The notes beneath the pieces were generated by a model, which saw only the letters and a program-made list of their open reading frames with translations, had not been told where the DNA came from and made no database searches. The position numbers and the translations under genes were made by a program. Positions 10,924-21,532 of a stretch of 64,000 nucleotides of DNA are shown in pieces (position 1 is the stretch's first letter; each line of letters begins with the position of its first letter). Origin of the DNA: Verpa conica (Eukaryota > Ascomycota > Pezizomycetes > Pezizales > Morchellaceae); the NCBI GenBank assembly GCA_033030425.1, contig JAUFSD010000004.1, positions 558,001 to 622,000 of the forward strand, written 5' to 3'.

Positions 10924-13900
10924 AGTGGTTTTTTTAGGTTGTCTAAGTGTCCTGGGGATATAATATTGATGTAGTATATTCTCAGTTGACTTTCAGACTT
11001 GAGGTGCCGGGGCCCTTAAATATAAACTCTGTGGTTACCCTCAGTGTGCAGAAAAATGTACTTGGGCTAAAGAAAACCCACGCACCTTGAGATATACGGC
11101 AAGACTTCTTTAAAAATTGATATGAGCCATTATAATTATGCAGGTATCCAAAATTCCACGGTCATATGAGCAAATACGGATTCTAAGAGTCATGATCAGC
11201 TAGTGGAGAAACCCAAGTTGGTAATTGACTGAACACGATAGTACAAATCTACAGAAGCAGCTCTGTATCTTCTCATAATGTGAGACATTGACATCCGAAT
11301 AGTTCACCGGCACAAGCTACCCCCCAATCAAGTGCTAGGCTATCAAAACTGTGAGTGACCCGTACCTGAATCCTCCTGCATCTTTCCTTCGGAGGCGCCG
11401 CGAGACATTTACTGATCTACCAAATTTAGGTTGAATTACAACTGACTTGTCACGATCGCCCATGCATGAGGTCACGTTTTCGTACGGACTGCCGTCCGTG
11501 CATCATATTCAGCTAAATCCAAGCGTCGCAGCAAACACACGTAGACTACATTGCCGGAAGCATCACATGAACTCACCAGAGCTAGGAGAATAAGAAAGCT
11601 CAAATAAAAGTGTGTTAAAAAGGATTTTCCCCTCAAAGCTATATATCGATATCTTCTAGGGCGGAATATGTGTAGTACATAATTAGAGTTAATTACTTAC
11701 ACACCAGTCATAATCCAGCAAGACTAAGCCCAAGCTCTCTAGGCTAGCTGCTCATGGAAAACATAGAACTGGGGGGGTTGTCTCGAACTACAAGACTATT
11801 TTCTTTTATATATTTGAGATAGGGCTTAGAGCTTCAGACTCAAAGTCCCAGATTGATAGACGAGCCAAGGCCTTTATTGGGAGTATAAATGGAGCTTATC
11901 ATAACTAATCAAACACCGAGGGATAAAACTTGTTCTAGGTAAAAGGTAAATAATACTAGGGGCGAAAGAAGGGTGATTCCGAAACTATACCTACAACTCA
12001 ATTCCAAAGCGGACCCTCTCTACCATATATTTTCCAAGATCCGGCCCCCGCGAGCATATAAAACATGCATTTGCATGCATTTGAACAGAGTGGGTTGCAA
12101 AATGTAGTATATACAAGCACCAATACAGCTTATACTTGCTATATCCTTTATTACGTGCGTTAGTACACTTTTTATAGTTAATCCACTAATAGAAAATTGA
12201 ACCTTGAGACACTGTATTACTTGAGAAAAAACTTTCTGCTGTGTGCAGGGGTACCACGCAGAAACATGCGCTGGAGCAGCTTAAAGTCACAGAAACTGAA
12301 GATAAGACCAAAAATACTGGTACTAATACTGATATAGTGCAGATCTGCTGTGTGGAAACGATTTTTCCCAAGTAATATAGTACAGGCTTTAATTAGACTC
12401 AATCCACCTACATACCTCGAGTCTAGTGTAGTTCAACTGAACCTGTGGGCTAGTCCGCTACCACACCGTACTATACCCAAAAAACACTAGTACAATATGG
12501 GGGCAGGGTTATCTACAGTAGGTTATTGTGTACGAAATATCACCAGGCAGATAGGCCCCCACTGCTCTGAACAACGAGAGTATCACAAACCCTATTGCCA
12601 TGATCATCAGCGGCTCCACTTCCAACAGCTGTTGTCTTCTATAATCATTATATATCCGCTATAGTGCCACTCACTCCAGCAAGATTTCTCACTAAAACCG
12701 TCATAATTTTCTTTTCAGTGTATCTTTAATCTTAAAGTAGGATAGGGTTTGTGGCCCTAGAAGGGCGCTATAAGCATTCTTGGGGACTTTAGCCAAGCAA
12801 TGATCAATAAGATATGCACCAAACCCAGAGTTAGACAAAAAGAAAACACCAAGGTGTATACTTAGACCGAAATTAAGTATTGTCCGCCTCCCCGCTAAAA
12901 ATACGATACAAACCAGGCTTCGCATCTGACAGTATTGAATTTTGCCTTAAGTATAGTAGAGTAGAATAGATAATAATAAATTAGTGGTACTATAAGCTCC
13001 TAAACTCGCTTTCACCCACATTATACCTATCTCATAGTCTATTATCCAGAAGTCACTAGTCCAACCCTTTGATTGGCCTTTATAGTATAGGGCTAGCTAG
13101 TCACCATGAATGCTTATGTGTGGTGGTGGCTTACCAAAAAGTAGCTTGCTCATGATGACTAAGAGAATTTATAGTTGTCTTCTTTCCGTGTGGCATGCTT
13201 TGAGCTCATTGGCCTACTTGCGAAAATACCCGGGGTAGGCATGAAGTACCCGAAAATACGAGTTTTATATTCACCAATTACAGGTACACTTTAATTGCTG
13301 GAGGCTAGTACATCGAGTCAAGACTCTTGTTAGAGACTTACGTTTTCGGGTACTTCTTGCCTGCCCCGAGTACTGCATGCACAGGACCGAGCACTGTAGG
13401 ACTAGGCTACATTAACAAATACGGTAGTGATCTGGGAAGCGATTCGATCAAGGGTTTTACAGCCAGTTTAGGTTGGGCTAGGGTTGAAGGCTTTGTCACT
13501 TCCAATCTGACTAGCCCGTTACAACACCACCTCTCTCTCAACATTACTTATAAGCCCATGGGTGTATAGTACAGATTATTTATGCGATAATTACACAGTA
13601 AGAACCCCACTCCCATATCATATCAGGCTAGTTGATATATTATTAGACACCAAGCTTACCATTCTCTTCCCTCTATATATGTATTCAGCCAAGTTATCAA
13701 GACTCTGAATTTGCTCTTCACTCGCCTATAGCCTTTATCAGACCTTCATATAGACATCACAATCGGGCTGCCTTTAACCAAGCATTCTATAAGACAGTCT
13801 GAGTCGAAAGTTCCAGATGCTATAATTTATTATTCACCCACAAAGAGTGATGGGTCGTGTCACTAACTTCGAACGTGGCAAGCTCGATAGTATTTGAAGA

Positions 13901-13939
13901 CCCATCCTTCCTCCGCGACCTATCACAGATGAGATGTTT
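10924..13939. other. gene-poor AT-rich intergenic region
   Basis: About 3 kb upstream of the hydrolase-GTPase gene. Short open frames (for example 12186-12402 and 12701-12925 on the minus strand) show no conserved protein. The only structure seen is the inverted repeat at 13227-13373, listed separately. Confidence 0.6.
13227..13373. repeat. imperfect inverted repeat, arms about 34 nt, spacer about 78 nt
   Basis: The left arm 13227-13260 and the reverse complement of the right arm 13339-13373 share GGGG(T/C)AGGCA(T/A)GAAGTACCCGAAAA, with three mismatches by eye, two of them C/T. This could be the ends of a short MITE-like element or a hairpin. No target duplication was established. Confidence 0.65.
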
Positions 13940-14935
13940 CATCTAGAGAATAGGTTAATTCAGAAGATCGACCTCAGAATCATACTCGTCATCATAATTC
14001 TTTACATTCTCGGGAGTCTAGGCCATGGTATTGCCGGGAGACATAAATAAATGCTCACCTACATGGAAACCAGGAGCCCATATTAAAATAATACCTTCCC
14101 CCCACTATATAAATTAATAGTACACAAATTAACACTCGGTTTTCTCTACAGTTTAGTTTTCTGTTCTTATCAATTATTATTATAGTGCCTATTTGGGTTA
14201 GAATTGGGATATGGCTGTCATGGGTGGGTGGTTATTTTTGTCCCAAAAAATAGTGTTGGTGCTGGGAAAGTGGCTAGGCTACAAAAAATAGCTGTGTCTA
14301 TCGGGCGTGTAGTTAAGCATAATTCTCGTATAAGTCCACCTTATCAGGCAAGTGATGTCTGATCCTAATATAGACGGTCATCTCCATATTTTACGTTATT
14401 CCAAGTCCTATCAAATATCTTCCTTAGTAAGATAGGAAGATCCTCACTCTATCTCCTAGGATCTGCCTTGCTTTAAGGAATAGTCTATCTTTTTCAAGTC
14501 GCTGTCCACAACTTTGGCGGTACGCCGAATCACTCCAGGATTTTTCGAAGCTACCTACCCTAGATACCTCTTCTTTATACCTTATACTCCTCAAATTTCC
14601 AGCCACGACAAAAAAGTTGCTTACAGAGCACATAGTCTTATTCTCTTACGACTAGCTCGAGGACGTCAGATTTGAAGAAAGAACGATCCCTACACACTAC
14701 ATAGCCCGCAATATTGTAGTAAACACAGTGAAAGCGCCAGCGCGATACACACCGTTTACGCTCATAGTAGCACTCGAGACCAGACTAGGCATCACATGGG
14801 CATGACTAGCGAGACATTACTATCACCCTCAGAGAAACGAGCTGCGGCGCTAGCGGTCCTTGACTCAATGAATAGTGCGTTTATTACTTGGATTCCATAT
14901 ATGTACCTTGATAGCCATTCTAAGGCATGAGGTTG
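13940..14935 (+). pseudogene. decayed MFS transporter (allantoate permease / anion:cation symporter family)
   Basis: Several collinear pieces in different frames resemble one fungal MFS permease. About 13943-14045 reads NRLIQKIDLRIILV followed by IIILYILGSLG, the N-terminal start of the first transmembrane segment in this family. About 14410-14540 gives LSNIFLSKIGRSSLYLLGSALL, a stop, then GIVYLFQVAVHNFGG. About 14540-14655 gives GFFEATYPRYLFF..YT. About 14830-14935 gives EKRAAALAVLDSMNSAF followed by WIPYMYLDS, a C-terminal-half motif. In-frame stops, frameshifts and a missing middle show it is not functional. No alignment was run; the call rests on motif order. Transport substrate cannot be stated. 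Confidence 0.7.
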
Positions 14936-17744
14936 TATTGGTAGTTGATATTGTGCTCTGCTATACTGTGACTTTGGCAGTAATAATACTGAGGACTAGG
15001 TTAGGCAGGTTAAAATAGAAATTTGATCAAGGAGAATGAGGGTTTTCTAGGGGAGACGAGTACAACGAGAGCATTAGATTTTAGGTTCTAGCCCCGATAT
15101 TTTTACTCCTAGTGTGTATGTATCATGAGGATATTATTTTAGGCGTTTTAGGTTCACAAAATTAAGCGAATTTTTCTGTTTTATCTCTCCTTTTATTCTA
15201 CAAATTGGGCATCAGTTAGTAATCTGATTCAATTTACCACATTGAAGCTATAACGACAACTGGAAATTACGTTCCAACTCTCCGCAGACAGCGGCTATCG
15301 TGATGTACTCTCTAAAGCAGTCTTACGGCCTTTGATGTGCCTAGATGATACTAAGAAGAAGTAAGACGTTACCTGGCACGTTTGTTGGTGCGCGTGTTTT
15401 ATAAATATAGGACGCCAAATGTGTCAAAATTCGAATTTACCACCGGCGGCCTAACAGAAAGAAATATATCACCGGCGGAATGTCTTAGAGTGAGACATAC
15501 AAATCCAACCGCCACTGATACCAGTGGTGAAATGGCCCACAGTACCCTGCCCATGCACTATCACTCGAATTTCCCATATCTCAACAATCCTGTTGATCAT
15601 TGGTTATTGGTTGTAGAAAGGGCGATGATGCCTAGACCAGGGCCCAGATACAAGGGAAACATGTTCCACCTGGTGGTATATTTGTTTCTATTAGACCACC
15701 GGCGGTCTAGGCACTAGCTACACGACCTAACACCAGACTTTCCCCGACAAACTAGCCTCACCCCCATCGCTATTCCCATTCTAGCCAATCACAAACTATA
15801 TGTAACCAGCTATAATCATGAATCTCTTGCAACTAAGGATTGGTGAATTGTTCCATTACGCTAATAGCGCTAATTTAATATAGTGGTCTGAGATTGTGTA
15901 TTTCGTGTCTTGGTAGAAGTTAGAAAAACACCCTATATTGGTGATATAACAGGTTCCATACCTGAAATTATGAGGTGTCTAACAATTACAAGTTCCATCC
16001 CGAAGCAACAATAAAACTTACCCCAATTTTATAAACTTGAATGGCTATGTATAAGACCTTACTAATGACCATGTTAGGATGCGCTAAACGCGTCGACTTT
16101 TCTTGGTATTTTCCACAAAGAAATTAGCGAGTTTCCACACGTCTTGTATAGTGACCCTTGTCACACGAGATCACGTGTGCCTCCTTCTGAAATACATTGT
16201 GCATATCCTGAATTGTCGGGTATGAGTGTGCGATAGAGCACATTATGCGGGAGCGGCAAGAAATCATGTACTTTGCCGGAGACGGTCCCACAGACCTGCA
16301 AGCCTTCATAATGGCCTTTCGAGAGAACGCTTATTTATATATACGCTTTTTAAGCGATACCATATACTTACAGAGAGGATACATGTATTCTTGTACAAAT
16401 GTCGAGTGATTTACCATGATCGCGAATTCGTCGTTACATATGTTCTTCTGTGTGCATACATACGACTGCATGTGTATTATAATAATGGTTTTTTTCACGG
16501 CACCGGTAAATAGTCATATTTTACAGGAAATTAAACTCGTAACACCTATGTTCCACTGCTTCAGCCGGAGGCTCCTACCCGATAAAATCTCCAATATCGC
16601 ATTAACCCTTGTATAGTGATATATTTTTGTCCTCCCGTACAAAATATCGCTGGGTTACTATGTAGTTATATCTTAATCTCTTGTAAGGCGATTGTACTCC
16701 CTACCGCATTTACTTAGTGGGGCGTCTAATCTGTGGCTTAGTCTTAAGGCCGTTTTAATCTATTACTCTTCAATTTTTTTTAAACATCCTTAACGAGGGT
16801 TCAACCCCCCCCCTCCCTCACCCCCAACGTGATTAAAACCACCAGCTGCCCGCTGTGTAGTAAAACATTAACCCAACATTCCGATATAAGCATACGCTCC
16901 ATCTTACGGAAGCCACAATGTTTCAGCAACCACCCCCCCCCCGACACAAACATTTTATAAAAACAAACAACCCGCCATCTCCCGAATATCATACCCCCCC
17001 CCACTCATCAAACGGCCAACAGTGAATTTTTTTTCACCGCTCCCCCCCCCCTCTCTGTCACCGCTCCCCCTCTCTCTGTCAACGCCGCTCAAACAGTAGC
17101 TGCTGGCGTTTGTCTCACCACTGCCGCTTGTCAAAACGGGGGGAAGCGGCACATCCACCCGGGTTGTGCAATATCTTGCATGACGGCCAATGGTTCTTGT
17201 AAATTGACAGATCATTGCTCTAGGAACACGATTGTTTATTGCCATGATCTGACTCTAGAGGTGTAGATGGATACGTTTATACCCTGGTCCTTTGAATTTT
17301 GTGTTCCCGCTTAATTTAGATCTATGTACTACACTAATCAACCATGTGGGGACCTGAGGGGCGTGTTATTATCGTGCACGGACCAGGTCAATTCCTGACG
17401 TACGCTGGCAGGATGAACGTTCATGTATGGTAGCGGCGCGTATAGGCCAAAATTCAATTTTGTTGACTTAACCGGGAGATGATTCACCACCGACTGCTTG
17501 GGTATTGAAATCAAGACTGCGCCTCTACGACTTGGAAGCTATCAAAGGAAAAATAAAGGTAACAAATAGCAAGTAATAGGACGAATTGAGGTATCATATT
17601 ATATTTTCTATTTAAATATCAAATAACTTTCCCTATCATGAATACATACCGTAACCTCGGAAACCCTAGATCCCTAATATTGCACATTAGAAAGTAATAG
17701 AAGTATTATAAAGTTGAAACGCATAGTCAAAAGACAAGCGCGTG
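14936..17744. other. gene-poor intergenic region
   Basis: It holds no recognised gene. A 111-codon plus-strand frame at 15382-15717 contains three copies of CACCGGCGG in its DNA but no known domain. C-tracts occur at 16.8-17.05 kb. Other frames are short and look random. Confidence 0.6.
16806..17051. repeat. cluster of four C9-C10 homopolymer tracts
   Basis: Runs of 9-10 C occur at about 16806-16814, 16933-16942, 16994-17002 and 17042-17051, the last beside CTCTCTGTCA repeated with slight change. The intervening sequence has no recognised coding content. Confidence 0.8.
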
Positions 17745-18958
17745 TTAAGCTTTAGAGCTGTTCCTCTGTTGCTTGAGTTTCTTATAAAATTCTTTCTTGC
17801 CACTCCTCTTCTTATCTTGTATATCATCATACTTCTTTTTGAACCTCTTACGGTTGCCATCATCAGCCATAATCTCCTCTACGATAGTTCTCTTTCTCTC
17901 TTTTCTGGTAAGCCTAGATGAGAAGAATTCCGTATTGCCCTCAATAATTGTCCCAACCTGGGAATACTCTGGGAGTGTAGAATTATCCTTCTTGTAATGA
18001 CGGTGTGGGTCGAGGACATTACGCATCTTGATGAGCTGTAAGTCTCGCTTAAGCTGTGGGGTCAAGTCTGTTCGTGGCATATCGAACCAATTTGCACCGG
18101 CAGTTTTGTCCTTGTCCTGGGAGCTTGTTAATTTTTGTTGAAACGAGACCATCGAAGAGACAAGACTCGCAATAAACAAAGTGTTTCGGAACAGAGCCTC
18201 AGAGTAACTATGATGTAAAAGACATCAGGATGTGCAAGACAAGCGCCCAAGACGGGGCCTGATTTCGCTCAGGGTCTTAAAATGGGAAATTTTCCTCATA
18301 GGCAAGGCCGAAACACAAAGAGAGAAAAAAAACAAAAAATGACTACACAATGATGGACGGCGACAAACCTCTTTGGTCTTCTTTTTGGATGCAGCCCGAT
18401 CCACACGCGAAATCCCCCCTGCAGCTGCTGAGGTGTCCGCCAGCTCGCGATCAGATGAGGATACAAGCATAGAAGGATCCGATATTCTAGAAATAAAACC
18501 CTGGGATTTGATGGGTGCGGTTGCCAAAGCAGAGCCAGGGTCGAGCTTGGGGAATCTGGTGCAGGTACACGTATCAGCCCGCAGTAGTTTATTTAAAGGA
18601 AACAACCAAATAGTGCATGGCTAAGGCACACCCACCCACACAAGAAAAAAAATTATTTGAAGAAAATAGTGTGGGTAGAGCAAAGAACTGCATACTTCGT
18701 CATAGAGATTTTGTTAACAACTGTGGATGAGTTTAATAATGCAGACGAGACCGTCATTCTTTCCCCGGCCTCGCGGAGAAGGCGGCTGATTGTTTCATCG
18801 GACAATTCAGCGTCATCATCCACTACCACACCACCGCCAGTAGACGGTGAGGAAAGCGAGACGGTTGAAGCCTTGACCACGTCATGGATGTTTCTCCCTT
18901 TTGCTACTCCTGCTGCTGGTACTGTTTGTAGGAAATCAAGGGGTTCTTCTGTTGGCAT
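17745..18958 (-). CDS. FCF2: rRNA-processing protein Fcf2
   Basis: Nucleolar SSU-processome factor needed for early pre-rRNA cleavage (family knowledge; homologous to TdT-interacting factor 2). Minus-strand exons are 18958-18696, 18555-18369 and 18116-17745, giving 273 residues with consistent phases and introns of 140 and 252 nt. The Fcf2 domain occupies about residues 160-250: NWFDMPRTDLTP, LKRDLQLIKMRNVLDPHRHY, QVGTIIEGNTEFFSSRLTRK and a basic KKxGKKEFYKKLK end. The N-terminal part has SDETISRLLREAGER, as often seen before the domain, and KFPKLDPGSALA created by the first splice. The 252-nt intron is long for this window but joins two segments in phase at a good acceptor. It is head-to-head with HAP5 across 1.3 kb. 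Confidence 0.93.
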
Positions 18959-20246
18959 TGCGGGGCAGGATTGAGAAGAGTGAGAAGAGTGAGGGAAAAG
19001 GTACCAACACGAGGGGGAGGTTGAAGGAGGATGAAGGGGTTGAAAAAAAAAAAGAAAAAGCAGTCAGGAAACGGCTCGGCGGTCGGCAAAAAAATTTGTA
19101 GAAAAAAAAAAAGGGAATGTGGCTGAACGTTTCACCGCTTGGGTAGGAGGCTGAAAGTCGCGTGGGTGGGGTAGGACTGCTGGCTGCTGTTATGTTTGTG
19201 TGGTGATGATGATGATGATGGTGGCTGGGCGGTTCTGAGGCTGAGAAGAAGCCGCAGATAAACTAACCGCACATGGTGTTAGCGCGTGCACTTTCTGCAG
19301 CGACACCTCATTCCTGCCGCGAGAAGCAGACAAGATCGAGTGAGAGGCCGAGCGACAGCGTCAGAGGAACGAGAGAAGGATTGAGACCGAGCAACGGCAG
19401 CGGCAGGTACGAGCGCAGAAATAGAGAAGAGACAATTGAGAGATAGAGGGAGAGGAGAGGAGGGGGGGGGGGTGGGAGACAGAGCGGGAGAGAGATTGAG
19501 GAAAGAATAGAGAGAAAGAAACGTTTTACACGGCGGCCGTTTCTTATCCAGTAATCAGTGGGGTGCACCTGCTGCAGCTACCTGCCACTGCCACTGCCAC
19601 TATCTGCTTGACTGCTTGCTTGATTGCTGCTTGCCAGCAGCTCCGGGCACTTCCACATCCATCCATATCCATATCCATCCTCTCTACCCAGTCAACGTTG
19701 TCGTCAGTCGTTGTCGTTACTGCCAACCTGGTTCTTCTTTCTCCGTTACTCCTGCCCACACCCAGTAACTGTTCCACCAACAGACCAGACCAACAATCTG
19801 GTCCTATTACCACCCACAATTCAACCCCCCCCCAGCTAATTATCAAAACACAAGGTCCCTCCCCCGAACCACTCCCCCCCCCCTCCCAAACTCTCATACG
19901 CACATACATAATACATACATCCCCTCCCCTCCCACCCCCCCCCCAGTCAACCTCTCACGTCACGGCCCGGTGTTTCGCTGCTGCAGTTGCTTTGTGTGTT
20001 TTTCCAACGGCATACAGACCTCATACATACATACTCTACTACTTACATACGCTACTACTCGTACTTTCTCAATATCTGCGAATACATATCTTCCTTCTCA
20101 CTTCCCGCTTCTTCCCCAGTTTCATCTATTTCTTCCGCCATTCGTCCCGCTACTCTCCCTCACGCCACTAGACTATCGTTCAATCCTAAGACTCTTCATA
20201 CTACTGTCCCAACAACCACCCCGTCATTGTTTTGTCGATAGATAGA
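18959..20246. promoter_or_regulatory. divergent region between FCF2 and HAP5, including a long pyrimidine-rich HAP5 leader
   Basis: 1.29 kb separates the two start codons. The FCF2 side has A-runs, and 19203-19221 is a GAT repeat. From about 19560 the plus strand becomes C/T-rich up to the HAP5 ATG, typical of fungal 5' leaders and transcription start regions. Long open frames here (such as 19563-20171) are composition artefacts or upstream frames. A low-complexity purine stretch lies at 19430-19520. Confidence 0.5.
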
Positions 20247-21532
20247 ATGGATTCGCAATTCCCCTCTGCGGGCTCGAGGCACGATCCTTCGCAGTCGCAA
20301 CACCAGCAGTCCAATGTCCCTCCTTACGACATCTCCGTGATGGGCCATGTCAGTCTACCTTTTCTTTTTGAAACAATCTCCCGTTTCGATTCTCTTTCGG
20401 GAATTCTCTGGATTTTTATCTCGACCTCCCCTTAACCCCCCCTCAGATGATGTGTTGCGCCGCAGACTGCTGACTTCCGGTTCGGGATGAATTCAATAGT
20501 ATGGAGCCAGCGCGGCGCTCGTAGCATCTTCATCAGTGCCTGCTCCAGATATATACAGCGGCGCATTCGCAAATGTATTCTAACTCCATCCCTCACAATC
20601 TACCGTTTTCTTCTTCATCACATTTGAACAAAATATTGATGGAACGGCAGGTTTCTCAAGGTTTGCACGGTCACTACCGCGACATCCTCACAACTTACTG
20701 GCAACAAACCATAAACCAACTGGAAAATGAGGAACACGACTACAAGCTTCACCAACTGCCATTGGCACGGATAAAGAAGGTCATGAAAGCCGACCCTGAA
20801 GTCAAAATGATTTCCGCAGAAGCACCTATACTTTTTGCCAAAGGCTGTGATATATTCATCACGGAACTCACAATGCGCGCCTGGATCCACGCTGAGGAGA
20901 ATAAACGCCGCACCCTGCAACGTTCCGATATTGCATCGGCATTGGCGAAGAGCGACATGTTTGACTTCCTCATCGATATTGTCCCACGGGAGGAAGCATC
21001 GCATACTAAACGGTCCGGCGGCGCAAGTCATCAACAGCAGCAACCACAGCAACCACCACAGCAGCAACAACCCCCCCAACCACAGCAGCAACAGGTCCCA
21101 CCCCAGCAGCAACCTCAAATTCCCCCTGGACAAGAGTACCTTGGCCATCCTTCGATGGCACAGCCAGACGCGGGACGGTATGGTCAGGATATGTATGGTG
21201 GAGGGGTCCCACCACAGGGAAGCTATCCACCACATATGTACCCCGAGGGATTGGAGGGGATGTATGGATATCCACCAATGCCTCATCAGCCTGTAAGACC
21301 CTCCTATCACCGGCCACCCTCCCATGTTTCCCCCGCCTTCTCATTTGTTTCACACCCTGGAGCACGGGACCATTTGCCAATGCCTAATCTTGTTCCATTG
21401 GCTCAACAGATGTATCAACTACCCAACCAGCGCGGTCATTTACAAGATCCCCAGGGTACAGGGGGTAACAACGAACAAGGCGACGTCGGTGATGCAGATG
21501 CTGAGGGCGAACGAGATTACGAGGTCCCCTAA
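20247..21532 (+). CDS. HAP5: CCAAT-binding factor subunit Hap5 (NF-YC / HapE)
   Basis: NF-YC-type histone-fold subunit of the CCAAT-binding complex, which pairs with Hap3 and recruits Hap2 to DNA in the nucleus. Exons are 20247-20348 and 20651-21532 (327 residues). The histone fold covers about residues 67-145 with [58 protein letters not shown] and [13 protein letters not shown]. The preceding [17 protein letters not shown] helix is the fungal extension that contacts Hap4/HapX-type partners in homologues. After the fold comes a Gln/Pro-rich low-complexity tail with CAG/CAA codon runs and an acidic end. The 302-nt intron is inferred from phase and the acceptor GGCAG at 20650. Its GTCAGT donor is less usual, so exon 1 is the weak part. 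Confidence 0.92.

Noticed and set aside
19563..20171. 202-codon plus-strand open frame
   Set aside because: Its composition is C/T-rich Leu/Pro/Ser/Thr without domain structure. It lies in the HAP5 leader and looks like a low-complexity artefact.
20618..21325. 235-codon minus-strand frame
   Set aside because: It is antisense to the HAP5 histone-fold and poly-Gln region. The long frame results from biased codon composition.
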